In this document: positions 26,478 to 34,922 of the stretch, piece by piece
How positions within the stretch are numbered: the first letter of the stretch is position 1
How the letters are laid out: the number at the start of each line of letters is the position of its first letter
NCBI GenBank assembly: GCA_020621865.1
Contig: JAHRYW010000008.1
Span: 88,618 to 152,617, forward strand
Source of the DNA: Betaproteobacteria bacterium
Lineage (GTDB): Bacteria > Pseudomonadota > Gammaproteobacteria > Burkholderiales > Rhodocyclaceae
Reading direction: 5' to 3'
DNA length: 64,000 nt
Notes under the pieces: model-generated
Databases searched by the model: none
Told to the model about the DNA's origin: nothing
Seen by the model: only the letters and a program-made list of their open reading frames with translations
Program-made: the position numbers and the translations under genes

Positions 26478-26807
26478 TCAGGCCCAGACGTCCGGTGGCG
26501 CCAGCAGGCGCTCGACGGGTTGGTCGAACATAAGGTGCTCGTCGATGATCGTCCCGACATCTTCAGGTTTGACGCCGGTGTACATGATGCCTTCCGGGTA
26601 GACCAGCACGCTCGGGCCGAGATGGCAGGGGCCGAGGCAGCCGGTGTTGGTCAACTGGAAGCCGGAGGCCCACAGGTTGCGGGTGGTGAATTCGTCCGAG
26701 AAGGCCTGCCAGGTCGAGCCGCAGCCCTTTTCCTGGCAGGAGCCGCGCGGGTGGCCGTTGGGGCGCCCCTGGACGCAGACGAGGACGTGTTTCTTGGGTT
26801 TTGGCAT
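26478..26807 (-). CDS. Thioredoxin-like [2Fe-2S] ferredoxin, nif-associated
   Basis: Protein of 109 residues of the Clostridium pasteurianum/Azotobacter FeSII-like thioredoxin-fold [2Fe-2S] family. Candidate ligands are Cys11, Cys24, Cys57 and Cys61 (with Cys29 spare); the segments HVLVCVQGRPNGHPRGSC and TNTGCLGPCHLGPSVLVYPEG are diagnostic. It is first in the operon, behind a NifA box and a sigma-54 promoter. It is probably an electron carrier or protective partner for nitrogenase. Confidence 0.85.
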   Translation of the reverse strand: MPKPKKHVLVCVQGRPNGHPRGSCQEKGCGSTWQAFSDEFTTRNLWASGFQLTNTGCLGPCHLGPSVLVYPEGIMYTGVKPEDVGTIIDEHLMFDQPVERLLAPPDVWA

Positions 26808-26836
26808 GGCAATCTCCTGGTTGATGGAAATTCCAT

Positions 26837-26852
26837 TGCAAGGGGAGTGCCA
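26837..26852 (-). promoter_or_regulatory. Sigma-54 promoter of the ferredoxin-nifZ-nifF operon
   Basis: On the minus strand TGGCAC-N5-TTGCA, with the invariant GG-N10-GC spacing, lies about 30 bp upstream of the ferredoxin start. Confidence 0.85.
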
Positions 26853-26896
26853 GGTGTTAATCCAATGAATTCAGTGGCTTGTCTTGGCGGTTATCA

Positions 26897-26912
26897 TGTC
26901 AGGTTTGCGACA
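26897..26912. promoter_or_regulatory. NifA upstream activator site
   Basis: TGT-N10-ACA (TGTCAGGTTTGCGACA) lies about 45 bp upstream of the sigma-54 promoter. This matches the NifA consensus exactly. Confidence 0.7.
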
Positions 26913-27017
26913 AACCCAATTGGCGTATCAGGGAAATCTGATCGGCTGTGAATTCGCTCACGGAATTTGCCGGCTTTGCGGCGCAGAATGAAGCCACAAG
27001 ATCAGGAGGAAAAAACA

Positions 27018-27215
27018 ATGTCCATCTCGACCCCGGAAACCCGCCCCCAACAGCCTGGCCGTACTTCCTCCGCCAATGGCGGGCAGGGCGGCGAAAGCGA
27101 TCTCGGTAGCTTCAACCTGCGCGATACCCTGAACGGGATTGTCGTTCGCGAGGGAAGTTTCAATGAATTTCTGACGGCGCTGAAGCGCTTCGGGCCGCAG
27201 GTCAGCCGGCAATAA
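27018..27215 (+). CDS. Small hypothetical protein (65 aa)
   Basis: Protein of 65 residues, not recognised. It has a Ser/Pro/Gly-rich disordered N-terminus and a hydrophilic helical C-terminus (LRDTLNGIVVREGSFNEFLTALKRFGPQ). A strong AGGAGG lies 9 bp before the ATG, so translation is credible. It is divergent from the nif-type operon; the NifA box could serve both directions, but no clear plus-strand sigma-54 site was found. Confidence 0.6.
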   Translation: MSISTPETRPQQPGRTSSANGGQGGESDLGSFNLRDTLNGIVVREGSFNEFLTALKRFGPQVSRQ

Positions 27216-27240
27216 GCCGGGGACCGAAAAAAAGCGGGGG

Positions 27241-27316
<76 letters not shown>

Positions 27317-27318
27317 AC

Positions 27319-27338
27319 CTGGTGCTCCTGACGGGGTC
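27319..27338 (-). repeat. tRNA 3'-end fragment, putative left attachment site
   Basis: The fragment reads CTGGTGCTCCTGACGGGGTC. It closely matches the tRNA-Val 3' end at 48988-49008 in the same orientation (one missing base, two substitutions). It looks like the remote half-site left by integration into tRNA-Val, or else a degraded tandem tRNA. Confidence 0.5.
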
Positions 27339-27395
27339 AAAGTAGCCGCTTTATAGTCCGTGGCTACGTTGTTTTCTTCGGTTCGATTTTCTGAG

Positions 27396-27415
27396 TACCG
27401 TCAAAAATACCGTCA
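27396..27415. repeat. Two TACCGTCA direct repeats, left end
   Basis: TACCGTCA occurs at 27396-27403 and 27408-27415, 12 bp apart. The same word with the same 12-bp step recurs at the other end of the island. The rest of the 27317-27652 gap holds no supported gene. Confidence 0.6.
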
Positions 27416-27652
27416 GATACATTGTGCTTAGGTTTCTTTACATTAGAGACCAATGCCGCGAGTGGTTGTCGTGGCGAGAAGCGGGGCGCATTCTAACAGC
27501 GAAAATCATGTAGGCAACAAAAAGCTACGAAATTGTACGTAGGAAATCGGCCTTGGACAGGATGACACTATTTTCGTAGCCGCCCTGAGAGTCAGTTGTT
27601 CGGCCACAGCAGCCTTTCCTCTACCCGGTTGGCGATGACTGCAGTTGTGACG

Positions 27653-28108
27653 CTAGCGTGCAGCCTGGTAAGGGCCTAGATGCTGCAGGTAGGCGACCAA
27701 TTCCCAGATCTGCTCCTCGCTGAAGGCACTACCCCAAGGCGGCATCACGTCAGCACCTTGGCGGCCGTGCGTGATGGTTCGGAATTCTTCTTCTGCAGAG
27801 AGGTCTGTTCGTCCTTTGAAGTCTGGTGCTCGCCCGCCGACGCCTTCGAAACCATGACAATAGCCGGCGCAGACCTTGTTGAAACGCCGGCGCCCAGCAT
27901 CGATGCGTCCCTGGTCCGTCAAGTCGAATTGTCGGGCAGTCTGGTTGGATGCTTGAGTTTGATCCTGTGCGGCAGCCTGGCCTTCTACGGCCGGCGGGGC
28001 GACTGCGCCGCAGTCGATTGTAGTTGTTGTCAGTAGAGCGAGCAGTGCCATCAGCCGCACTGGCCGCCAACGGAATGCCTTCGGCCCGGCTTGCTGAATG
28101 TTTTTCAT
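27653..28108 (-). CDS. Class I-like cytochrome c with unusual CX3CH heme motif
   Basis: Periplasmic protein of 151 residues: a long N-terminal signal or anchor region (LMALLALLTTTTIDCG), a low-complexity Gln/Ala linker, and a cytochrome domain. The heme site reads VCAGYCHG, that is Cys-x3-Cys-His instead of Cys-x2-Cys-His; the codons TGC GCC GGC TAT TGT CAT are unambiguous. A distal Met is present in VMPPWGSAFSEEQIWELVAYL. It is downstream of the PQQ dehydrogenase at 28216, so it is probably its electron acceptor. Confidence 0.82.
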   Translation of the reverse strand: MKNIQQAGPKAFRWRPVRLMALLALLTTTTIDCGAVAPPAVEGQAAAQDQTQASNQTARQFDLTDQGRIDAGRRRFNKVCAGYCHGFEGVGGRAPDFKGRTDLSAEEEFRTITHGRQGADVMPPWGSAFSEEQIWELVAYLQHLGPYQAAR

Positions 28109-28122
28109 GATGAACCCTTTAT

Positions 28123-28155
28123 CAAAAAAATGGGGGCGGCGGAGTACCGCCCCCC
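28123..28155 (-). terminator. Terminator/attenuator between PQQ dehydrogenase 1 and its cytochrome
   Basis: Stem GGGGGCGG/CCGCCCCC with a 7-base loop; on the minus strand it is followed by A and seven T. It would end or damp transcription before the cytochrome gene. Confidence 0.7.
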
Positions 28156-28215
28156 AAGGTCACGCGCAGACTTTGGGTCTGTTGCGAGGGGAAGACCTGA
28201 AGGAGCTACGGGGCA

Positions 28216-29889
28216 TTATTCGAGCGAGAAAGCGATCAGCGCAGCACCTCCCGGAAGATCCTTGATCTTCGGATAGGCGCCAGCAAGGAAGCCAGGTGCG
28301 TGCGATCCAAGGCCGGTCGGTACGACGATGTATTGCTTGCCGCCAGCGGAATAGCTGACCGGCCCGCCCCGGATGCCTGAGCCGGCATTGAAGCGCCAGA
28401 GCTCCTTGCCATTATCAGCGTCGTAAGCGTAGATGCGACCTTCCATGTCACCGTTGAAAACGAGACCGCCGGCAGTGGTTAGTACACTGGACAGCGGCGG
28501 CATGTCGTAGCGGATACTCCACTTCAGCTTGCCACTGACAGGGTCTCGTGCATCGAGACGGCCGTGAGGCTGATCCTGGGGCGGCGGAACCAGCTTGATT
28601 TCATCGATGCCGAGGGACAGGGCAGAGATGGCCTTTAGGTTGGCCGGGTCGTCCTTGCCGGCCACCACCTCATTGCAGACCTCCATGGCGTTGGAGTACC
28701 ACAGGCCAGTTCCAGGGTTGTAGGCACCATGGTTCCAACTCCGCGCACCGAGCAGATTGGGGCAAAACAACTTGCGTTTGCCGGATTCCGGGTAGATCGG
28801 ATCGATCAATTCCCCGGTCTTTGCGTTGATGCCCTTCACCCAGTTAACATGTTCGGCGAACTGCCAGACGTTTTCCAGCTTGCCATCGGCTTTGTCCATG
28901 ACGAAGACGAAGCCACCCTTGTTGAGATGGACGATCACATCTTTGCCATCCTTCTTGACCACCAGCGCCTCGTAGGCCGAGTCGAAATCCCAGGAGTCAT
29001 GCGGCACTTCCTGGCGATGCCACTTGAGTTTGCCATTGCGGGGGTCGAGGGCGAGTAGCGAGGCGGTGTACTTGTTGTCGCCCTGGCGGTTCTCGTTGTA
29101 ATAGTCCGGTGCGGCGTTAGAGGTGCCGATGTAGATGGTGTTGCTGCCTGGATCGTAGGTGCCTGGCATCCAGGCGCTACCGCCGCCGGTCTTGCCACTG
29201 TCGCCCGGCCAACTCTTGGGGTCGTTTTTGATGATGTCGAAGTTCCAGACCGGCTTGCCAGTATCGGCGTTGACGGCGTAGATCTTGCCGCTGATTGGCT
29301 GGTCACCGCCGGTGGTGCCGCCGAAAAGCACGTCTCCGGCCAGTTGCGGAGGAGCTGAGAACAAGGCTCCGTACTGGGTTTTCTGGTCGGTTAGCTGCGT
29401 GGACCAGAGCTCTTTGCCAGTCTTCTGGTCGAGGGCAACGAAGCGGCCGTCCAGGGTGCCGAGGTAGACTTTGCCGCGACCTACCGTTACGCCGCGGCTG
29501 GCAGCGGCGTAAAAGGCTTGGTTGGCGAGAGGGTTGAGTTTGGGGGCGTAGTGCCACAGTGTGTTGCCACTGACGCCGTCCACCGCCCAGACATTGTTGT
29601 TGGCCGACACGTAGTAAAGCGTTCCATCGATGACGATGGGCGTCGCCTGCAGGCCGTGGGTGATGTTGCCGGGTTGATGGATCCAGGCCACCTTCAGCTT
29701 CTTCACGTTGCTCTTATCGATTTGCCCCAGAGGGCTGAAGCGCCAGGCATTGTGGCTACGGTGATACTCGGGCCAGTTGTTGGGGTCGGCAAATCCGGCC
29801 CGGTCATCGGCGAAAACGCCGGTGCTCAACACGTTGGCGCCCAGGCAAACGACCGAGACACCGGTCAGGAATTTACGGGAAGTCTTCAT
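28216..29889 (-). CDS. PQQ-dependent alcohol dehydrogenase 1, lanthanide-type Asp, no vicinal Cys pair
   Basis: Periplasmic quinoprotein of 557 residues with a signal peptide and an eight-bladed propeller of repeated tryptophan-docking motifs. The catalytic stretch is PHDSWDFD, with Asp301 and the extra Asp303; this second Asp marks lanthanide-dependent XoxF/PedH-type enzymes, where calcium enzymes have Ala or Ser. The vicinal Cys-Cys pair found in most of the family is replaced by FYAAASRG. It oxidises an alcohol to aldehyde or ketone; the substrate is unknown. Gene order transporter-ADH-cytochrome. Confidence 0.9.
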   Translation of the reverse strand: MKTSRKFLTGVSVVCLGANVLSTGVFADDRAGFADPNNWPEYHRSHNAWRFSPLGQIDKSNVKKLKVAWIHQPGNITHGLQATPIVIDGTLYYVSANNNVWAVDGVSGNTLWHYAPKLNPLANQAFYAAASRGVTVGRGKVYLGTLDGRFVALDQKTGKELWSTQLTDQKTQYGALFSAPPQLAGDVLFGGTTGGDQPISGKIYAVNADTGKPVWNFDIIKNDPKSWPGDSGKTGGGSAWMPGTYDPGSNTIYIGTSNAAPDYYNENRQGDNKYTASLLALDPRNGKLKWHRQEVPHDSWDFDSAYEALVVKKDGKDVIVHLNKGGFVFVMDKADGKLENVWQFAEHVNWVKGINAKTGELIDPIYPESGKRKLFCPNLLGARSWNHGAYNPGTGLWYSNAMEVCNEVVAGKDDPANLKAISALSLGIDEIKLVPPPQDQPHGRLDARDPVSGKLKWSIRYDMPPLSSVLTTAGGLVFNGDMEGRIYAYDADNGKELWRFNAGSGIRGGPVSYSAGGKQYIVVPTGLGSHAPGFLAGAYPKIKDLPGGAALIAFSLE

Positions 29890-29959
29890 GAGAACTCCAT
29901 TTGGATGGGCCGGGCCGGCGATTTCGCGAATTTGGTTAGCGACCGCCCCGGCGGTCTGC

Positions 29960-30841
29960 TTACCAGGAATAGACGTATTTGAGATTCAAACTGTTGGTTG
30001 CACCGTGGTTTTTCCCGTCGATGCCGGCGGAGTAGCGTACGGTCAGTGATTGGTTGCCGTAGTACTTCAGCATCACGCCAGCACCAACTGTGGTTTCGTA
30101 GGCGCTGGGTAAGTCCTGTCCGGTCACGTTGTTGGTCCATTGCTTCTGGCGCTCGTAGTCCAGGGCGATGAATGGTTCGATCATGTCGTTAACGGCATAG
30201 CCCAGGCGATGGTTTGTATGGAAGAGCGTGCCGGGGCGGGCGTCGGCGGCGGTTGATCTGCCAAAGAATACGAAACCAGCGTCTGCTGTGTAGGATAGTT
30301 TTCCTATCTGCACGTCCCAAAACAGGCTGGAAAGATTTTTCCAGACGTCACCGCCGCCGATGTCCTTGTCGCCTACCGGAATTTGCAGGAAGGTCTGGAA
30401 GCCCAGCGTGGAATTGGCGGACGGCTTGTACCAGATGGCCGGTCCGGTTATGGGGTCGCCGATGCCACTGGCCGAACTGTGGGTAGTACGGTCCCGAATT
30501 CCCACCTCTGGCAGGATGATCTCGTAGGCCATGCCAATATTCGGATTTGATTCCAGCGACCAGAAATGAACGAATTTTGAGAGACCGACCAACGTGTTGG
30601 TCCGGTTGGCGGAGCGCCGATCACCGTTGCCGTTCCACAGTTTGTTGCCGTTCTGGAACGTGCCGTACTGGACGAAGACATTGAAAGGTTTGAAATCGAC
30701 CGGTAGGTCGTATTCATGTGGGCCGATCACGTCCAACGTCACTTGCGCCTGGGCCGTGGCGCCACAAGCCAGCGCCCCAAGGATAGTGGCCAGGCGGATC
30801 ATTCGGTGGTGACGGGTGAAAAAAGCTATATGAGTAGTCAT
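29960..30841 (-). CDS. Outer-membrane transporter-like protein (phenol MetA-deg family)
   Basis: Protein of 293 residues with a signal peptide (GALACGATAQA) and a beta-barrel pattern of alternating strands, ending in YVYSW. It fits the MetA-pathway/SphA-like family of putative outer-membrane channels found in degradation clusters (FNVFVQYGTFQNGNKLWNGNGDRR; GDPITGPAIWYKPSANSTLGFQTFLQIPVGDKD). It is first behind the sigma-54 promoter at 30933-30948 and would import the alcohol substrate. Confidence 0.78.
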   Translation of the reverse strand: MTTHIAFFTRHHRMIRLATILGALACGATAQAQVTLDVIGPHEYDLPVDFKPFNVFVQYGTFQNGNKLWNGNGDRRSANRTNTLVGLSKFVHFWSLESNPNIGMAYEIILPEVGIRDRTTHSSASGIGDPITGPAIWYKPSANSTLGFQTFLQIPVGDKDIGGGDVWKNLSSLFWDVQIGKLSYTADAGFVFFGRSTAADARPGTLFHTNHRLGYAVNDMIEPFIALDYERQKQWTNNVTGQDLPSAYETTVGAGVMLKYYGNQSLTVRYSAGIDGKNHGATNSLNLKYVYSW

Positions 30842-30932
30842 GCATTGTCTCCATTGTTTTGTTTGTTCAAGAACGCGAAATGGCTTCCTGCCGTTGCGGG
30901 GTGAGCTGTATGGCTGCGCCGCAAGCTTTCAT

Positions 30933-30948
30933 TGCAAGCTTCTTGCCA
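30933..30948 (-). promoter_or_regulatory. Sigma-54 promoter of transporter-ADH1-cytochrome operon
   Basis: On the minus strand TGGCAA-N5-TTGCA with GG-N10-GC spacing, 92 bp upstream of the transporter start. GCGACA-type activator repeats lie 55-118 bp further upstream. Confidence 0.8.
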
Positions 30949-31002
30949 GCTATTGAATGTCAATTAATTCAATGGGTTGGTGTTGTTCTGTCGCGCAGTA
31001 TC

Positions 31003-31051
31003 CGGCGACAGCTGTCGCCGTGTGGATGCGACAGCGGAGACAGTTGTCGCA
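31003..31051. promoter_or_regulatory. Putative AcoR-type activator sites (two inverted repeats)
   Basis: Site 1 is a perfect 18-bp palindrome, CGGCGACAGCTGTCGCCG (31003-31020). Site 2 is TGCGACA at 31027 with TGTCGCA ending at 31051. The half-site GCGACA recurs in the palindrome at 44261-44280, upstream of the other sigma-54 operons. Confidence 0.72.
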
Positions 31052-31290
31052 AGCCGGGCCGAGTAAATTGCATAACGCAAAGGTGTCGCGCCGTGACATG
31101 CGTGCAGTCAGGTGTTCCGTAGCCGACGGCGACGGGCCCAAGCGGAAAAGAGGGGCGGTGAAGGCGCGGCTAGCGCTCAGTATTCCGGCCAGGAGGGTGC
31201 CGGATACTCGAAAGAAGAGCAGGGTAGGGGGGCGCCCGGCGAGGCGGAGGCAATATTGCTGCCCCTGGCATTAGTGACAATGCGTGTAGC

Positions 31291-31318
31291 AGGCCAGCAG
31301 CACTAAGACTGCTGGCCT
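31291..31318 (-). terminator. Hairpin downstream of the AcoR-like gene
   Basis: Perfect 10-bp stem AGGCCAGCAG/CTGCTGGCCT with an 8-base loop, 16 bp after the regulator stop. No T-run, so it may be a factor-dependent terminator. Confidence 0.5.
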
Positions 31319-31334
31319 ACGGAAATTTCCCGGA

Positions 31335-33320
31335 TTAGCTGTGATGCGGGGGGACGATACGGAAGCGCTGCATCTGCCGGTAAACGGTGGCGCGGCAGAT
31401 GCCCAGTTCTTTGGCTGCGGCGGTTACACCCCATTTGTTGCGGCGCAGGGCCTGGACTAGGGCTTCCATTTCAGTTTGGACAGCGCCGCGTTGATTGTCG
31501 ACGGCGGTTTCGGGCTTTTCCATCGCTACGGGGGGCGTCGTTTCAACCGGTGATTTGTCGGCAGCTTCCATCAACTCGATGGGCAGATCGACTGGGAGCA
31601 CCGAAATGCCGTCGCACACCGCCAGCGCAAAGCGCAGCACGTTACGCAATTGGCGCACATTGCCCGGCCAGGGGTAGCGCACCAGGGAATACATGGCGGC
31701 ATCGGAAATCATGGCCGAAATCTGTAGTTGGGCGGCTTCTTCCGCCGCCAGCTTGCGAATCAGGAACTCCTTGTCCCGTCGATCGCGCAACGCCGGCAGG
31801 TAGAGAATGGCGCCGCACAGGCGGTAATAGAGGTCTTCGCGGAAGCGTCCCTCGGCGATCAGCTTGCGCAGGTCGCGGTGGGAAGCAGCCACCACGGTAA
31901 GTGCCACCGGCACCGGCTTGTCCGAGCCCAGCGGGACTACCTCACGTTCAGCCAGAACGCGCAGCAGGCGAGTCTGCAGATTGAGCGGCATATCACCGAT
32001 TTCGTCTAGGAACAGGGTTCCTCCATCGGCCTGCAGAATAAGTCCCCGCATGCCCTTGCTACGGCCTCCGGTGAAGGCACCGGCAGTGTAGCCGAACAGT
32101 TCGCTCTCAATCAGGCTCTCCGGAATGGCCGCACAGTTTATGGCGACGAAGGCTTTACTGCGCCGGTCGCTGGATTCGTGCAGGGCCTTGGCCAACACTT
32201 CCTTGCCCGTTCCCGTTTCGCCGTGAATCAGGATGCTGACTGACTTGTCCACCAGGCGCTTGGCCTGCGCAATGAGACGTTGCATCTGGGCGTCGTCACC
32301 GGCCAGCCGGTCGAGGGCTGGTGCCTCGAGGGGAGCGGCGATCACCGGTCCTGGGGCCTGCCGGCCAGTCTGGGCCTGGGTCCGCGGAGGTAGGGTGGCA
32401 GCGTAGTAAATCTCATGTTCGTAGGTGCAGATGGCGGTCCGCTCGGATGACAGGCCGGCCCGAGCGATGCGCCGGATGTCGTCCATGCTCTCTCGGAAAA
32501 CGGCAGTTAGCGGCTTTCCCACCAGATCGGGGGAAAAGGCATCGCCGGCGGTACGAGCCTTGAGGCTGCGTCGGGCACCGCTGTTGGTGCCGACGATAAC
32601 GCCGTCGCCATCGAAGGCGAGCATGATTTCGCCACTGACGTCGACCATCGACCAGGCCGTGCCCAGACGCAACACCCAGTAGCCCTGGAAATAACGCAGG
32701 AAATTGGCGTCTTCGATCATCTGCGCGTACATGCTGGTCAATTGCAGGGCTAGATGCTGGCTTGTCTTCGGGGCGGGCGAAGTCAGTGCGGAGACATCGA
32801 GCACCCCGAGAAACCCTCCGGTGGGGTCGAACAGCGGGGCGCTGTTGCAGGTCAGGGTAATGTGGCTGACGTCGAAGTGATCGGTCTGGTGGCAGGTGAT
32901 AGCCTTTTGCTCGACGATGCAGGTACCGACGGCACAGGTGCCGGCGTGCTGCTCGTTCCAGTCGGCACCCAGGTAGAGCCCGGAATGCCTCAGGTCACGG
33001 TCTTGGCAATCGTTTCCGATAAAGTCTACGGTAATGCCGTGTGCATCGGTTAGCAGCAGCACGTAGCCCAGGCCGCTGATACGTTTGTACAGTTGCTCCA
33101 TGCCGGTGCGGGCCACTCGGAGAAAATCCTCGATCTGGTCCTGGTGTTCCCGCAGGCGCCCATGCTCGACGATATGGGCTGGGTTGGGCCGGCTTGGGTC
33201 CAGGCCGTACTGCTCGATGCAGCGCACCCAAGACCGGACGATGGGATCTTCGGTGGCCGGGCTGCCATTGGAAAGGGCGTACACCCGATCGATGTGCTCT
33301 CGTTGGGACAACTGCAACAT
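31335..33320 (-). CDS. AcoR-type sigma-54-dependent activator with GAFTGG variant
   Basis: Regulator of 661 residues: N-terminal GAF-type sensor (residues about 60-230), a PAS-like linker, an AAA+ domain (Walker A GETGTGKE; Walker B GGTLFLDEIGD) and a Fis HTH at the C-terminus (GVTAAAKELGICRATVYRQMQRF). This is the layout of AcoR, activator of acetoin catabolism. The sigma-54 contact loop reads GAFTGG instead of GAFTGA. It lies between the two target operons on the same strand and should bind the GCGACA-N2-TGTCGC repeats. Confidence 0.9.
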   Translation of the reverse strand: MLQLSQREHIDRVYALSNGSPATEDPIVRSWVRCIEQYGLDPSRPNPAHIVEHGRLREHQDQIEDFLRVARTGMEQLYKRISGLGYVLLLTDAHGITVDFIGNDCQDRDLRHSGLYLGADWNEQHAGTCAVGTCIVEQKAITCHQTDHFDVSHITLTCNSAPLFDPTGGFLGVLDVSALTSPAPKTSQHLALQLTSMYAQMIEDANFLRYFQGYWVLRLGTAWSMVDVSGEIMLAFDGDGVIVGTNSGARRSLKARTAGDAFSPDLVGKPLTAVFRESMDDIRRIARAGLSSERTAICTYEHEIYYAATLPPRTQAQTGRQAPGPVIAAPLEAPALDRLAGDDAQMQRLIAQAKRLVDKSVSILIHGETGTGKEVLAKALHESSDRRSKAFVAINCAAIPESLIESELFGYTAGAFTGGRSKGMRGLILQADGGTLFLDEIGDMPLNLQTRLLRVLAEREVVPLGSDKPVPVALTVVAASHRDLRKLIAEGRFREDLYYRLCGAILYLPALRDRRDKEFLIRKLAAEEAAQLQISAMISDAAMYSLVRYPWPGNVRQLRNVLRFALAVCDGISVLPVDLPIELMEAADKSPVETTPPVAMEKPETAVDNQRGAVQTEMEALVQALRRNKWGVTAAAKELGICRATVYRQMQRFRIVPPHHS

Positions 33321-33469
33321 TTCCTTCTCCTCCTGTCGGTGCCGCCCGGAGGCGGCCCGACATGTGGTCTCTTTAAGCTATCGGGCCTTTGTTCAGGCCT
33401 CTGTCCAATTTTTGCTGCTTAACAAACTAACAATAGCATCTCCTGGTTTGTCTCGTGTATGGACCGGGC

Positions 33470-34912
33470 TTACGATCGACGCTGGGGTGGCAGGTCGGTG
33501 CACACTCCTTCGAATACCTCGGCGGCGAGTCCGACCGATTCGCAGAGAGTGGGGTGGGGATGGATGGTGTGGCCCAGGTCTTGCGGCGTGCAACCCATCT
33601 GGATTGCCAGGCAGAGTTCGCCGATCAGATCCCCCGCATGTGTGCCGACGATGCCGCCACCAACGATACGCAGCGTTTCCGGATCGACCAGCAGCTTGGT
33701 GAAGCCTTCCTCGCGCCCATTGGCGATGGCTCGGCCGCTAGCCGCCCACGGAAAGACTGCCTTCCTGAGCGAGCGCCCGGCGCGCCGGGCGCTTTCCTCG
33801 GTGACGCCGACCCAGGCCACTTCGGGATCGGTATAGGCCACCGACGGAATTTCGCGAGTTCTCGCCTGCCGGGGCAGGCCAGCCGCCACTTCCGCAGCCA
33901 GATGGGCTTCATGAACCGCTTTGTGCGCCAGCATCGGCTGGCCAATCACGTCGCCGATGGCAAAAATGTGGGGGATATTGGTCCGCATTTGCTCGTCAAC
34001 CGGAATGAAGCCGTCGGCACCGAGCGTCACGCCTGCCGCCGCGGCGCCCAGGCCATCCTCGTTGGGGCGTCGGCCGATTGCGACCAGTACCAGGTCGTAG
34101 AGCTGCGGCTCCAACGCGCCTTCCGGCCCTTCCAGACTGACCAGAATGCCTTCGGGCAGAGCAGTGGCGCCGACTGTTCGCGTGTTGAGCAGGATACGGT
34201 CGAAGCGTTTGGCATTATGTTTTTCCCAGACCTTTACCAAGTCACGGTCCGCACCTGCCATCAGTCCGTCCTGCATTTCGACCACGTCGATACTGCTACC
34301 GAGGGCAGCATAGACGGTGGCCAGTTCCAGGCCTATGATGCCTCCGCCGATGACGAGCATCCGCTTGGGCACCGAATCCAGCGCCAAGGCACCGGTGGAC
34401 GTCACGATGCGCGGGTCTTCGGGTAGGAAGGGCAGTGTCACAGCTCGCGAACCTGTTGCGATGATCGCCTGGCCGAAAGCGACGGTAGTGCGCTCGTTTT
34501 CCCCTTGGACCGTCAGGTGCTGGGCATCGATGAAGCGTCCCTCGCCGCGCAGCACGGTGACCTTGCGCATCTTGGCCATGGCGGCCAGGCCGGTCGTCAG
34601 TTTGCCGACCACTTTCTGTTTCCAGCTCGCGAGGCTTTCCCGGTCCACTTGGGGAGCACCGTAATTCACGCCGTGGGCGGCCAGGGCGCCTGCTTCGTCA
34701 ATCACGGCGGCGACATGGAGCAGGGCTTTTGAAGGAATGCAGCCGACATTGAGGCAGACGCCACCGAGGGTGGCGTGGCGCTCGACCAGCACAGTACGCA
34801 GTCCGAGGTCGGCGCAGCGGAAAGCCGCCGAGTAGCCGCCAGGGCCGGCGCCAATGACTACTACGTCGCAGTCGATAAGATGTTCGTTCGAGGTGTGTTG
34901 CTTATCAGGCAT
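33470..34912 (-). CDS. Dihydrolipoyl dehydrogenase (E3)
   Basis: FAD flavoprotein of 480 residues. The FAD site is VVVIGAGPGGYSAAFRCADLG, the redox disulfide is GGVCLNVGCIPSK, the NAD Rossmann is LVIGGGIIGLELATVYAALG, and the C-terminal His-Glu pair is in GHTIHPHPTLCES. It reoxidises the lipoyl protein for the E1/E2 genes upstream. I take the start at MPDKQHTS (34912), since the longer frame reads through the previous stop region. It is the last gene of the long minus-strand operon. Confidence 0.93.
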   Translation of the reverse strand: MPDKQHTSNEHLIDCDVVVIGAGPGGYSAAFRCADLGLRTVLVERHATLGGVCLNVGCIPSKALLHVAAVIDEAGALAAHGVNYGAPQVDRESLASWKQKVVGKLTTGLAAMAKMRKVTVLRGEGRFIDAQHLTVQGENERTTVAFGQAIIATGSRAVTLPFLPEDPRIVTSTGALALDSVPKRMLVIGGGIIGLELATVYAALGSSIDVVEMQDGLMAGADRDLVKVWEKHNAKRFDRILLNTRTVGATALPEGILVSLEGPEGALEPQLYDLVLVAIGRRPNEDGLGAAAAGVTLGADGFIPVDEQMRTNIPHIFAIGDVIGQPMLAHKAVHEAHLAAEVAAGLPRQARTREIPSVAYTDPEVAWVGVTEESARRAGRSLRKAVFPWAASGRAIANGREEGFTKLLVDPETLRIVGGGIVGTHAGDLIGELCLAIQMGCTPQDLGHTIHPHPTLCESVGLAAEVFEGVCTDLPPQRRS

Positions 34913-34922
34913 ATGAGTATTC

